A stretch of DNA of 64,000 nt from assembly GCA_003586115.2 (NCBI GenBank), contig QVOM02000126.1, positions 10,407,036 to 10,471,035 on the forward strand, given 5' to 3'. Each line of letters starts with the position of its first letter. The first letter of the stretch is position 1. This document shows, one piece after another, positions 21,490 through 32,994 of the stretch. The notes below the pieces were generated by a model, which saw only the letters and a program-made list of their open reading frames with translations, did not search any database and was not told where the DNA came from. The translations under genes and the position numbers were made by a program. Source of the stretch: Salvator merianae (lineage: Eukaryota; Chordata; Lepidosauria; Squamata; Teiidae).

Positions 21490-23100
21490 CTAGTGACTGC
21501 AAGGGGACACCCACTGCAGTTCTCTTGGGTAAAATACGGGGATTTCCTGCACGTTAAACAGATACACGACCACTGAGCAATGAAAACAATTTAAGGAGGA
21601 TGAAAAGGAATGGATGGATAAATGTGAGCAAATCCATTTGTTTCCATTTCTATTCTGCCCCCCATAAGGTCTCAGAAGGATTTCAAGAAAACCAGTACAA
21701 CAGATGCCATAATGGGTACCTTATTCTTTTGAATTGCTTTTAATTCTTTTCTCTTTTTTTTCCCTATCTTTTAATTGCTATGACCTGCCCTGGAGATCTC
21801 AGTGTATAGGCTGGGATATAAATGAAATGAAATGAATGAATGAATGAATGTGGATATACTCACAAAGGCATTTGTTAAGCTCGGTATCCAAATACAGCAA
21901 TAATCCCAAAGGTTTCTTAAGCAAATTATTTACGCTGCTTTTCAAACGCTGCTCCGCGACGTTTTAGGAGAGGCGCCGTCCGATTTGTTAATGGCAGAAA
22001 TGTTTGCAGTGGCATTTTAACAATTTACTGTTTTAACTATGTGCTGCTCTCAAACCACTCAAAGGACTTTAACAGGGCAGCTGACAAGCTTTCTAATGAA
22101 AGGAAAGAAGGAGAGATAAAGAGAGAGAGAGAAATAATAGCCACGTGCCGAATTGCAGTTCATTGAACAGGAACTGCTGTGAGAGATCCAAGACTCTCCG
22201 GTGTCTCCCTTGACAAATCCAAGCTCTCCTTGGCACCTGCAGTGTCTCAGAGTAGGTGAGACCCATTAAAAAGATATGGGAAATCCACCTTTGCAGGATG
22301 TATGGCTGCTGCCATGATCACCCTCTCTGTGGGTTGGACCACATCACACTTATGTGCAACATCATGGTGCAGGCGCAGACATTTGTTAAGGTTCATTGTG
22401 TCTGTACGTGACACTGCTCTGCCCATGGAAAGGCCAACAGTGGTGGACTTTAAAGGGATTGAAAGAACAAGAAAGCTGCTTTCTCATTCAACCATCATTT
22501 AGAATTTCTGATCAATGACGCCTAAAAGAGGCAACCTCTAAAAGAGGGAAATCTGATTCTGGAATGTCAGGCTTCTTCTCCCTATGTTTGCCTTACTTCA
22601 TCTCAAAGTCTGGGAATTAACACCTCTTCCTTATTCAGTATCTCACAATACCAAAGACAACTCTTTCTTTTTGTCAGATCGGGCTACACAGGCACAGGGG
22701 AGGGAAATGTAGCCAATCATGGTATGTGAAACAGCTGCTATGGGCAACTGAACAATCTGGGCCACAGAAAGCTAGGCAGATGAGAGGCCAATCAGCGAGT
22801 AGCACTGGAGTTGCCAGACTCAGGAGCCAAACGAAGAGCAAAGTATGGAAAAATGAGGTAGATTTTGGGCATTTATTCATTAGACTGTTTGAATGGCATT
22901 TTTTGTGTGCACCGATGGAAGGGATGCTTTTTTTTAAAGGGATGACTGAAAAAAGTCCTGTCTGATCGCACCCTATGAGGTGTTGCAATAAAGCCTACAC
23001 AAAGTACTGGGCCTAACTTCCTCCCCTTCTCTTCCCCCCATTTCCCCAAAGGAAGATTTTTTGAAGACAACAGATTCAGCTTGTGCTTTAATATGAAGCA
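21490..23100. other. mostly unassigned DNA with an L2-type tail
   Basis: At about 21715-21850 there is GACCTGCCCTGGAGATCTCAG...GGCTGGGATATAAATGAAATG with an (ATGA)n end, the 3' tail of an L2-like LINE. A GA-rich run lies near 22095-22135. The remainder, including open frames around 22.7-23.0 kb, shows no recognisable domain. Confidence 0.5.
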
Positions 23101-23450
23101 AGAATCCTGGCTTGCAGTAAAGAGAACTTGGCATAATGCTTAACAGAGCTCAATGAAAATATCAAGCCAGTGTGCATCAGCTGCAAAAAAAAAAAGGCCT
23201 ATAGCATGTTGGGGTTGATAAGAAATGCTACTGAAATAAAGCTGCCAATATTATAATGTTCCTGTATGAAGTCATGGTGGAGCTCTACCTGGAAGCCTGC
23301 ATATGGTTTTGGTCGCAACATCGCTTGATGGGTATAATGGGATTGGAAAAGGTTCAAAGGAGAGCAGCTAAAAAGATAAACGAGCTAGAAAATTCCTCTG
23401 TGAGGAAAGACTGGAATGCAATAGTGGCTGGCTATTAGTGAGCACAGCCA
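23101..23450 (+). mobile_element. degenerate CR1 ORF2 C-terminal fragment
   Basis: A frame at 23256-23438 reads VMVELYLEACIWFWSQH, then GLEKVQRRAAKKINELEN. This resembles the CR1 ORF2 region (LEYCVQFWSP..., LE.VQRRATK.I..LE) upstream of the RGDLI motif. It is old and broken. Confidence 0.6.
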
Positions 23451-23804
23451 GAAGATCCTCCCCCCACTGAGATTTGGCTCACGAGCTTCTTTTGAGGTTG
23501 GTGAGCTTCCTTTGAAGGCCACACCACACCTGCAAATCCTTCTTTGGTCCAACCTGTTTTGGGTGCTGCATGATCTTCTGAAAAGTTCTTGAACCAGTTC
23601 CTGGTGGGGGAAAGAGCTTCCAGCTGTGCTCGCCAGTGTGCCCATTGCAACTATTGGAATGATTGGGGCTTTACAGTCTAGAAGCAAGCAAGTCAGAGGG
23701 GACATGACAGAGAGGTGCAATACACCAATACATCAGAACTACAGGTTACCTAATGAGGCTGGATCTGGGATTATTTTTTTCCACACAACCTGTAGTTAAA
23801 CTTT
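23451..23804. other. unassigned DNA
   Basis: No gene or nameable repeat seen. Confidence 0.4.
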
Positions 23805-24020
23805 GGGTGTTTCTGCACTTACTCAGTCCAATACAGATCAGCTGATCCATATCACATCGTCTTCCGTTCTGGATCAGAGGCCCTAAGCTTGTGCAAGTTT
23901 CTGAGCTGGACCCGAAAACCAGAACCAAACGTTCCTGACATTAGAGCCCCTGGAAGACCCACTTTGGTGACTACCAAAGATCCAGATCAGGGCCTCCCTG
24001 ATCAGGATTATGCTCTGTCT
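23805..24020. mobile_element. GGCC-TIR element, subtype M, right end missing
   Basis: Starts GGGTGTTTCTGCACTTACTC and contains the GATCAGATC-like and AACGTTCCTG blocks of subtype M. It breaks off before the following subtype A element. Confidence 0.45.
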
Positions 24021-24032
24021 AATGCAGACAGA

Positions 24033-24418
24033 GAGCCTTTTCATACCTGTGGTGCGGCGGCCATCTGCACTGCAAGGGCTGGAACAATCCAGAACTGGGC
24101 TTCCAGCATTCGCAGTGCAAATACCACATAGCCACCATGACATGTGGAAATGTCCAGCTGCTGCCATGACAACCAGGGATGCAGCACACAAGTGCACAGC
24201 CACAGCCATACCACAGCCTGCAGCATTCACACCAGGAAGTAGGTGCAATCACTGTTTACCAGGAGCAGTCCAGCTGCTCTCAATACAGCTTTGTCCACAG
24301 CTAGCAGTGATCGGAAGCATCTGCAGATGTTCCCGATCACTCGGGCTGCCGCAAAATGTGGGCGCACTGTGCTAGTGAGTGTCCGATCACTCACTAGCAC
24401 TAAAGTGCAAACAGGCCC
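24033..24418 (+). mobile_element. GGCC-TIR element, subtype A (386 bp) with 3-bp TSD
   Basis: Starts GAGCCTTTTCATACCTG and ends AAAGTGCAAACAGGCCC. Exact AGA duplications flank it (24030-24032 and 24419-24421). The interior has the A-type AGTCCAGCTGCTC...CAGCTTTGTCCACAGCTAGCAG block. Confidence 0.75.
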
Positions 24419-25693
24419 AGAGCATAGTTTGGGGGGGCGGGGGGGCTCACAGATCCGCTGAGACCCTGACAACAACCACAGAGTCCCTTAATCAGAATCA
24501 AGGTGCCATGGAGAAAGGGCCTTTGTTTCAAGTGGAGACATCCCATTCAGAGCCCCAGAGACCAGAACTGCCTCTGTTAGCTTTCCAATTGCAATGAAAC
24601 TAAACCCTTCTCAGTTTACTCAAGTGGCCTTGGTACAGTTTTGCTATCTACCCTGCTTCCTGGATTGGAGGGAGGGCAGATCCCCAGGAAAGGCACCCTA
24701 TAACAAGCATATCCCAACCCGATAGAGATTGTGTGTCCCTCGGGGAATCCTGAAGGCCAAATACTTCCTTCTCTCTTGAAACCAATCTTAGCAAAGCATC
24801 ATCGTGTACAGGATTCCGAGAGCTATTAAATTAAGAGCCTCTCTTTGAAATCTCTCAACAGGCACATATTAGGAGCACTGTGCAAGGAACTCCTCATCAG
24901 GATAAAATGTTCCTCTCTCTCTTTAGCTGCATTCTGTGAACAACTGCAGAAGCGTCATATCGCCCCTCCGCATTGAAGTGCTTTAGCTGGCATCACTCCA
25001 CACCGGCCAGACCATACACCAACCCACAATGTGGCTTTCCACTTAGACTGTCAGTAACCAGCAAGGGTGCCCATGTTCTGTATGCTGAAACCAGCCAATA
25101 CCGCAAATAACTTTCTTTTTATCCTTAAGCAGCTACCACGAAAAAGCAGAAGCCACGGGGTTTTCTGTGAGTTAGCCCAAATAAGTATGCACCACGTGCA
25201 AAAAATGCCTTTACAGCATGAGCCCTTTGTTATTTTCCTCACTCACACCCCCAATATCCATTAGAGGGATTTAATGCTCAACTAGCTCCTTTTAACAAAT
25301 GGAAAAATTCCGGCAGGCGCCGGCAATGTTGCTAAACGCCAATGCAATTTTAGGATGATGTGGCTTTCTTATATGCATTTTGCCCTTTCGGTATTGATTT
25401 TTACAAAGTTTGCAGGACTTCCTTTTTATAGACCTCCTCTAGGAGATGGCGCCAAGGGCTTGGCTCTACAAAACTAGGCAACGCAGCTTCCGTTTTTGCC
25501 GTGCAGAACATCTCGTGGGCAGCTCCTGGGCTGGGGAGGACAGTGTGGGCAGAGGCTGAAAAGGAGCAGGGCTCCTGCATCTTTAATAATCATGCAGAAA
25601 AAGACATTTCAGCCACTCTGCCTCGAATGGCAAAGCCTGAAAAACTTACTTTTAAATAATAGAATACAGCATCAAGTATTGTACAGAGTAAAT
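24419..25693. other. unassigned DNA
   Basis: A G-rich run sits at 24429-24447. I see no gene or repeat that I can name in the remaining 1.2 kb. Confidence 0.4.
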
Positions 25694-26587
25694 GGCCTAT
25701 TTCGCACTTACTTGCTGGGAATTGTCTGAGGTCATTCGAACCTAGAGAGCTGAAACGGGCCTGTTCTTGTCCAGCTGCTCTAGGAATGCAGGCATACTTT
25801 GTGGTGGGATGTCCCACCCACCCCTTGCTGTGATTGGACGAGGGGCTCACATCCAGTGCGCAAGGGTGGGACGGAGCCTTGAGGGTTGGACCTTCAACAC
25901 TTGAAGGTTCAAACCTCAAGGTCCCTCGCCTCACACCACCAGAAGTGGTCTTCAAGAAGAGGCTGGACAGACATTTGTCTGGGATGGTTTAGTGAATCCC
26001 TCCACTGAGCAGGGGGGGTCAGACTTGATGACCCTGGAGGTCCCTTCTGACTCTTCTATGATTCCCGATGCTGCAAGAATACCTGTGGAAAGCTTTTAAG
26101 CTGTCCACAGCTGGAACACTCCAAGCGAGGCTCAGACAATTTCAGCGACATCCAAGTGCAGATGCACCATTCCAGCAGTCAGGGTGGAACGTTCCTATAG
26201 GTAAGTTTTTTAGATTCGCCAGGCGCCATCCCTGTTCGGGTTTCCGCACCTGGTAAAGACCTTCCTCTTTGCCCAGGCGTATGGTCCTTGACCCTTTGAG
26301 AAACCCCCCTCATTGCTTCCGGACTGTTGTTTTGTTGGGTGAGGGTGGTTTTGTGGTGGAGGCCTTGGAATATTTTATAATGTTTTTATAATGTTTTTAT
26401 GGTATTTATTGTAATAATTTTTATAAATTCTATAAGCTTTTTGTATGTTTTAAGATGTTTTATAATGTTTTTATTGTAATTTGCTGGTGTGTTTTTCTAA
26501 GCCGCCCTGGGACCTTTCGGTATAGGGCAGGGTATAAATCGAAATTAAAGTAAAAGTAAAAAGTAAAGTAAAAGTTTGAAAAGGTCC
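25694..26587 (+). mobile_element. composite: GGCC-TIR element with CR1 tail and L2 tail inside
   Basis: The left end is GGCCTATTTCGCACTTACTTG and the right end GTTTGAAAAGGTCC. Between them lie a CR1 3' end at 25905-26062 (GGTCTTCAAG, GAGGCTGGACAGACA, GACCCTGGAGGTCCCTTC) and an L2 3' end at 26215-26578 (a frame reading KTFLFAQAYG, then CTAAGCCGCCCTGGGACC and GGGTATAAATCG). The pairing of the two outer ends is an inference. Confidence 0.55.
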
Positions 26588-27253
26588 TCAGTCTGGAACC
26601 AGGGCAACATTCACACATTCCTCTCAGACTGCACCAGATGTGCGCTGAAAATGGCAGATACACACACATTGATTCCAAAGGCTCTCACCAAGAGCACTCC
26701 TAGCAGCAAAAATGACACCTGGGAGCACTCTGGAGGGAGAAGACTTTAATGTGGTCTTCAAGCGTTCCTGGGTCGCAGACAGGTGGCGGCAGCAAGAGCA
26801 GGCCATGCCAGGCTCTGAAAACAGCCCGTTTCCAGGGCCATTTCCATGTGCACCACAGAACTCTTCCCAGGCTGCAGTGTCGAAGCAGGGGAACTTCCAT
26901 TCCACCCCGCTGAAGGTAGGCTGGGATGGGGCCACCAAACTGTGGATGGCCACCGGCACACACTGCCTCGCCCTTCTGTTTCAGGTGGTATCACCAAGGA
27001 GCAAGCTCCACCAAAGCATGCTAGAAGGCACCATGAAGAAGTTGCCTATAACTCTTAAACAGCACTGCCAAAATGGGTCCCCCGGGGTTCCAAGGCCAAG
27101 AACTTTAGTTCGGAGGCCAGCTCTGAAGCTCATGTGAGCTTTGGGGCTAACGAGGCGGCTAGACAGGAATGGCCACTGCCCTGCAGATTTGGGATGGGCT
27201 GCATGTTCTGGATCAGCTGGACAGGATCTGCACAGGTAAGTGCAAAAAGGCCC
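26588..27253. mobile_element. GGCC-TIR element, subtype M right part
   Basis: Contains AAAATGGGTCCCCCGGGGTTCC, CCAAGAACTTTAGTTCGG and a right end AAGTGCAAAAAGGCCC, as in other M copies. The left end is not clear. Overlapping long frames here lie inside the repeat and are not genes. Confidence 0.5.
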
Positions 27254-27769
27254 TTGCTTTGATAGAGCAGTTTTTCCCAGCCACTCTTACCCCCCCCAGT
27301 TCTCCATAGGCAACAATTACTTGCATAACACTATTTTGAATTACACAGTGAAGACATCAAAGGAAAAAGGCAAATCTCTATTCAGCTCTGCCACAGCACC
27401 CTGCACAATAGCTGCTGACGGGAGATGTGGGAGAACCAAGCCATAGTTTTAAGAATACTACATTGCAAGCCACTGGTGGGATCAACAAATTTGTACTCCG
27501 TCTAGCAGGTGCAGCTAAGGAACCCCTTTACCTCTTTCTGGGCTCCACCACCTCAACTGCAAGCAGAACAGATTCTCAGCTGCCATGATGGCTCTGCTTC
27601 CCCCACCTTCATGATGATTTCATGCAGGATGGATGAGTCCAGTAATTCGTCATTTCAAATAACAGGAACTGTAAAATGAGATCTTTGCTGCCAAGACATG
27701 CAACTCTTTGATCGCACTTAACAATTCAGTACTGGCGGTCTCATTGCAAGAAGGTCTGAGAGTTTCAGA
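27254..27769. other. unassigned DNA
   Basis: No gene or nameable repeat seen. Confidence 0.4.
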
Positions 27770-28215
27770 CTGTATCCACACTTATCTTAAGTATCCTGAG
27801 ACAGGGCGGGCCACCGTGTTCCAGGATACACAACCCATCCCCGGCTGGAGCAGGTTGCCACTGGCACAGGACAGGGCCATCTGCACTGGGACGACTCTTG
27901 CCCACAACTGCACCCACCACTGGTTCCAAAGGCTGTGCCAGGTCTGGAGGCAGCACTGCGGCCTCCAAAGGCCAGGAACTATTGTTCCTGGCCTTCTGAG
28001 TTCCAAGGGGCCCGTTTCAGCAGCACACCCTGTTGCGCCACCAAAACGGGTCCCTTGTATGCCAGGAGAGGGACAAGGCAAGAGGCATACCAGTTGATGT
28101 TGAAGCCTACTGATATAGCAGGATAGGGCGCCATTTTGTGCACCCTATGCTGCTCTATGCTCCACCCTGTCCGGATGGAACATTCCAAGAGGAGCAGGGC
28201 CTGCACTATCCTGCA
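27770..28215. mobile_element. GGCC-TIR element, subtype M, ends decayed
   Basis: M landmarks are present: CCAGGAACTATTGTTCCTGG foldback, GGGGCCCGTTTCAGCAGC opposite CCAAAACGGGTCCC, and GGATAGGGCGCCATTTTG. Neither GGCC terminus is clean. Confidence 0.45.
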
Positions 28216-28449
28216 ACAATTTGCTGAAGGCCAGCCTCTTAGAACCATTTCTGGATCGCACTGGCCTCAGTTTCCACTGCAGATGGGAAAATCATTTTCA
28301 GCTTTAGTTTCTCACTGTCTTTTTTCCCCTGACCAGTGCTGCTAGTCAGTGACTCTAGTAACACAGGTTCTTATATTTGGGGCTGAAACTGGTGGCAGGG
28401 ACACACACATGTGTTCTAGCACCTATTGTTGAGTAACATATTACAATGA

Positions 28450-28710
28450 CACAATGGTCCCCTCTTGCACCTTTAACACCAGCACAGAGGACAGAATTTC
28501 ATCAGGTATTGCCTGCATGATGACTTGTATTCTGTTGAAATTCCATCCTCTATCCCCCATTAAAGGTGCAGGAATCCTGATCCCTTCTTCCCTGCAACTA
28601 AAGTGAAAGAAGCCTGAATTCCCTCTACTATGCACCTATTAAAAGTGCAGGAGCCCTGAAATTTCCTCTTGCTATGCATCTATTAAAGGTACAGGAGCCC
28701 TGTCCTCGTC
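28450..28710. repeat. short tandem repeat, about 65-75 bp period, 3 degenerate units
   Basis: Phrases like CTATTAAAGGTGCAGGAGCCCTG recur near 28556, 28637 and 28678 with spacing of about 40-80 bases, separated by CCTCT/CTATGCA text. The units are only partly alike. Flanking bases 28216-28449 are unassigned. Confidence 0.45.
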
Positions 28711-28811
28711 TCCTTCTGATCACCCTATACACGGTAGGTCTGATGTTCCCCGGTACATCGAGATGGGTTTGACTCCTCTTACCTCCAGGGACATCTCCAT
28801 GTAGTTTCCTT

Positions 28812-29665
28812 GGGGCTTTCCTCGCTTTCTACCGTAGAATGTTCGCAAGCGAACATTCCATGGTGGAACAGACCTTGCAGTGCAGCAACCATTTGCAGTG
28901 CAAGGGCTTGAATTTCCCAGCAAAAGGCTTCCAGCATTCGCAGTGTGAATGCTGGTGGCCCAAGCCATGCCATTGGCTGAGGAAACTTACAACTGCTGCC
29001 ATGGCAATCGAGAACACAGCATGACTGCATAGCCACAGCCGCACAGTGTAGCATTTGCACCCAGAAGAAGGTGCAAATGCTGTGTAACTGTCCTAGGAGG
29101 AACGGTTAAAGGACCTAGGAATGTTTAGCCCTGCAGAAGAGAAGACTGAGAGGAGACATGATAGCTGTTTTCAGGTATCTGAAGGGCTGTCAGAGTGCAG
29201 AGGGATCGGCCCTATTCTCACTTACACGAGAAGGAAGGATTAGAAACAATGGGATGAAACTTCAAGGGAGTAGATACAGGCTAGATATTAGGAAAAACTT
29301 CCTGATTGTAAGGGCCATCAGTCACTGGAACAGGTTACCACAGGAGGTGGTGGGCTCTCCTTCGCTGGAGGTCTTCAAGGAGAGGCTGGACAGACATCTG
29401 TCTGGGATGCTTTAGTGAATCCTGCATTGAGCAGGGGGTTGGACTCGATGACCCTGGAGGTCCCTTCCAACTCTATGATTCTACGATTTGGTGAATCTAT
29501 GACTCTATGCTGGTACAGCTATGGAGCACAATTTTGTGCTCCACACTTAGTAGCGATCAGGAGCAGCTGTAGCCCACTTCTAATCGCAAGGACCTCTGCT
29601 AAGTGCAGACACACTTCACTAGTGAGCATCCGTTACGCTCACTAGTGAAAAGTGTGAACAGGCCC
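28812..29665 (+). mobile_element. GGCC-TIR element, subtype A, carrying a CR1 insertion
   Basis: Starts GGGGCTTTCCTCGCTTTC and ends AAAAGTGTGAACAGGCCC. A CTT is present on both sides (28809-28811 and 29666-29668). The interior matches 10631-11077, but is interrupted between GCAAATGCTGTGTAACTG and CTGGTACAGCTATGGAGC by a CR1 3' end. Confidence 0.75.
29084..29509 (+). mobile_element. CR1 3' end including ORF2 C-terminus
   Basis: A 5'-truncated CR1. From 29158 an open frame of 85 codons reads MIAVFRYLKGC, then NGMKLQGSRYRLDIRKNFL, then HWNRLPQEVVGSPSLEVFKE and a stop. This is the last part of the CR1 reverse-transcriptase ORF. It ends with the 3' UTR GACCCTGGAGGTCCCTTCC and degenerate ATTCTATG-type octamers (ATGATTCTACGA...CTATGACTCTATG). 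It is not a host gene. Confidence 0.9.
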
Positions 29666-30760
29666 CTTGACAGATTGCAGAAGTAGTTTACCATCCATCA
29701 CCTTATTCTAGAGAGATACTGGGATCAAACCTGGAAACTTTTTCTCCCCAGAAAGTTGCAACTCTTGCTGCAAGTTTACCAAGCATATAAATCAGATGCA
29801 TAACAGTGACGCATCTCAGATTTCATGAACTAAAAAATGCACTGGCAGCTTATAGCACTTGCCAACTTCTATTTCTCTCTACAGCTTTGCTTCAGCTCTA
29901 CCATTCATTCTTAAACATTGGAAACTGCAGGAATTACACGCTTTGAATTATGTTGGCAATTCCCTTCTCTGCTGCTACTTATCTTACACATCAAAGTCTA
30001 CTTTAACATTTCCAGATTAATTTCCATAGGAAGTAGTAACAAGATTATGCAGCGAGCGAGCACTATCTTTCTCTCCACAGGTCAGTGGCTTTTACTACTC
30101 GATTTATTTTGAGACAGGACAAATAGACATCTTGCAGCAGGCTTTGTCTAAATTCAGTATTGTAAACCTGAGAAGCAAAAGAGGAAGCGAAAATCCATGC
30201 ATATCAATAGGTTTTCCTCCAAGGAAAGCAGCAGTTTATCAAACTGAAGCAATTCATACATCTTTAAGAACGAACAAAAGATTCCTATAAATAAAATATT
30301 TGGTTCATTTTGCCTCTGGCTCCTACCATATGCAAAAAAAAAAAAAAAAACTTGAGTGAAGGCAACCACTTTAAGAGCTTCCAAATTTTTCATTAAAACT
30401 AAACCATCTTTTGCTTAGCACACACATATATACACTATACCAAAGCCATCTTCAAACCCTTATTTTTAAAGCAGAGAACCCTAAACTGACTGCAAAAAAA
30501 TTTTTTTTACAGGAAGGAACTCGGTAACTGAGTCAACCATGACAGAGCAGAAACATATCCAAATGATGTTACAAGACAGCTGGTTTCATTCGTGCTCATT
30601 CATAACTAAGTGGTTACACCATCGAGTGGCAATTTACACATGCTGCGTGCAGAAAGCCCCAATGCTTACCAAAGGAGACAACTGACACATCTGGTTCACT
30701 TATTTATTTACTTAATTACTGTCAATCAGCAGAAATAAAAGGGATGAAGCTTACATTAAG
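29666..30760. other. unassigned DNA
   Basis: No gene or classifiable repeat. A poly-A run lies at about 30335-30350. Open frames are short and without domain signatures. Confidence 0.4.
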
Positions 30761-31725
30761 GACATAAGAACACAGGAACATAAGGGGAGCCCTGCTGGAT
30801 CAGGCCATAGTCCATCTAGTCCAGCATCCTGGCCATTTTTGCACTTACAACGATATAACGCTCTAATTAGCAGGGTCCGGGCTGGTCAGCATCAGGTACG
30901 CACATGTCAGCAATGGAACAGTTTGTGAGCTGACCAGCAGGGGGAGCAGTGTGAATGGGAATGCACTAGTTAGGTAGCTGTGTCGGAACTCAGAGGAGCA
31001 GTGTCCAGACTTGTGTCTGAAACGGCTGCCAGGGTCTGGACCCCAAAGTGCAAACCTGGGTCCAAACTGAACTGACAGCGCCTGTGCAGCCACACAGTCC
31101 CTGCCCCATCACCATTCCACACCAGGAAGTGGTGCAAACACACCTTTCCTGATCTGCACCTGATCACTCAAGTCAGCTTCCAGACTACAGTTTTCTTGAC
31201 CGGCACTATTCGGCTTCAGGTGAGCATCAGGTGGACTTCAATAGGTTTCACGTCAGCTGGGGATGTTTGAAGGTGTGAATGCTCCGTTCTAGCAGCCATC
31301 CTGGAATATTCCATTTTCTAAATGCGAACAGGCCCTGTTTCACATAGTAGCCCACCAATTGCTTCTGGGCATCTCAAGCATCAGAGAAACGCAAAATCTT
31401 TACCTGCTTTCTACTCCCTGCAAATGGCCTTTTGAGGCATCCTGCCTGTCTCTCCACCTAGAGGTGATTCCTAGACTCCAGACTTCCATTCTAGACACCA
31501 TTGATACACCTGGCCTCCAAGAATTAAGAGGAGCCCTGCAGGATCAGGCCACAGCCCATCTAGTCCAGCATCCTGCCTCACACTGTGGCCCACCAATTGC
31601 TTCTGGGCATCTCAAGCAGAAGACAAGGGCAAAATCTTCAACTGCTTTTGACTCCCTGCAGATGGCCTTTAGAGGCATCCTACCTGTCTCTCCAACCTGA
31701 AGACAGCTCCTGTCAGCTTTTCCCC
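30761..31725 (-). mobile_element. CR1-type tail, two tandem 3' units, split by a Q element
   Basis: On the plus strand: GGAGCCCTGCTGGATCAGGCC (from 30786) and CCAGCATCCTG, then a Q element, then GCCCACCAATTGCTTCTGGGC to about 31508. A second start AAGAGGAGCCCTGCAGGATC lies near 31528, running to CTCTCCAACCTG near 31698. Both are reverse complements of the tail at 2905-3337. Confidence 0.8.
30832..31334 (-). mobile_element. GGCC-TIR element, subtype Q, inside CR1
   Basis: Starts GCCATTTTTGCACTTAC and ends AAATGCGAACAGGCC. CTG is present on both sides (30829-30831 and 31335-31337). The CR1 phrase CAGCATCCTG|TTTCACA is restored when the element and one CTG are removed. It is the reverse-orientation partner of 2385-2904. 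Confidence 0.75.
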
Positions 31726-31734
31726 CAAGGATCA

Positions 31735-31860
31735 ATTTAAAAACTGCTCTGCAATCTTCTTAATATTAAGTGCCAGCAGTCTGGTTCCACCTTGGTCCAA
31801 GTGCAACCCGTCCCTTTTATTAAGGTTTGGCTTAACCCACAATGTTCCCCAGTGCCTAAC
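31735..31860 (-). mobile_element. fragment of a LINE ORF with SGNH/GDSL-esterase-like C-terminus
   Basis: On the minus strand one frame reads LWVKPNLNKRDGLHLDQGG, then TRLLALNIKKIAEQFLN and a stop. The (R)DG(L/I)HL motif followed by G..LLA.NI matches the last catalytic block (Asp-x-x-His) and end of the SGNH hydrolase domain that CR1-type ORF1 proteins carry. It joins the CR1 tail units immediately downstream (to lower coordinates). It is a retroposon remnant and not a host gene. The element family is an inference. Confidence 0.55.
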
Positions 31861-32187
31861 TAACCTAGGAGCCCTCTACCCCAATCAAAGCAAGGCTTGG
31901 TCTGGAAAAGAGTCATTAGCTGTTATATATCGTTCTACAAAATGCCCCATAATCTGTAAAGGTGTATGAGAATTTAGCTTTTAGTCTGACTCGGCACTCC
32001 TTCAACCTTGTTACTCAGGTTAGCTGCCTAGTGCACCTCTAATGCCTGGGAAGCTGTTATTACTCTACAGTGCATAATATCTCTTTTCTTGCCAGCTCAG
32101 GCAGCACCCACACATACAGTGCTTTGCAGAAGCCCCAGAGGCGCAGCAGTCTAACACCAGAGGTGCCCACCACCACCATAAAGTGCC
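31861..32187. other. unassigned DNA
   Basis: No gene or nameable repeat seen. Confidence 0.4.
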
Positions 32188-32195
32188 CTGAGAAG

Positions 32196-32389
32196 CAGCG
32201 GTGGCCCGTGCCTTTAAGGATGGGTGTTCGCGCGAGTGCCATGGCCGTTTGCGGGGCCTCCGGGCCTCCGTAGTGACACAGCAGGTCGCCTAGCGACCTG
32301 CTGTGTCACCACGGAGGCCCGGAGGCTCCACAAACAGCCATGGCACTCGCACGAACACCCACCCTTAAAGGCACGGGCCACCGCCGCTG
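32196..32389. mobile_element. hAT-J element, near-perfect hairpin (194 bp)
   Basis: Starts CAGCGGTGGCCCGTGCCTTTAA and ends TTAAAGGCACGGGCCACCGCCGCTG. The arms remain complementary through ACACAGCAGGTCGCCTAGCG to the centre. It is flanked by CTGAGAAG (32188-32195) and CTAAGAAG (32390-32397), 7 of 8 identical. Confidence 0.9.
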
Positions 32390-32397
32390 CTAAGAAG

Positions 32398-32765
32398 AAT
32401 GCTGGGAGGGCTTAAAGGGCCCATCCCAGTCTTCTTCCTCAGAGCAGATTTAAGTGCCTTGAAATCACTCGCTGCCCTCAGTAGCTCTCATCACTGCATT
32501 ATACACCTGCAGCTGTGGCAAGCGTGATTATGCACCTGCTTTATGCAGGCATCATGCTGGCAAAGATCTACTTCGAGGAGCTTTACCTGCACAAGAGAAG
32601 GCTTTCTGTATTGGGAACCAACAACTCTGCTCTGGACCTGACCTGTCAACTCCGAAGATGTAGACGGGCAAGAGGCAGGCCAGTTGGCCGGTTGGACTTC
32701 CACAGGATTGGGATGATGTATCTTTGCCTTGGTAGAATGACGGCTTCCGCAGCTGGTTTCAACCT
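32398..32765. other. unassigned DNA
   Basis: A 115-codon open frame spans 32515-32862 but runs into the inverted repeat and shows no known domain. I do not call a gene. Confidence 0.4.
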
Positions 32766-32994
32766 CATTTGTAATAGTTTTTGGACTGTTGTGCTGTGTT
32801 CAATAGTTCTGAGAACCAAAGCTTTCAGACATAGTTATGACGTCCATCTTCAGAGGATTTGACATCTAGAAGAGTCAAAAACAACTGATGAAGTCAAACC
32901 CTCTGAAGATGGACGTCATACCTATGTCCAAAAGCTTAGGTTCTCAGAAGAACTATGGAACACAGCACAAACAGCCCGAAAACTACTACAAATG
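32766..32994. repeat. inverted repeat, about 100-bp arms, 30-bp loop
   Basis: The left arm 32766-32863 (CATTTGTAATAG ... CTTCAGAGGATTTGAC) is the inverse of the right arm 32893-32994 (GTCAAACCCTCTGAAGATGG ... CTACTACAAATG) at most positions. Phrases such as CTCTGAAGATGG and ACAGCCCGAAAAC are reminiscent of ends of Penelope-like elements in reptiles. That link is tentative. Confidence 0.8.
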
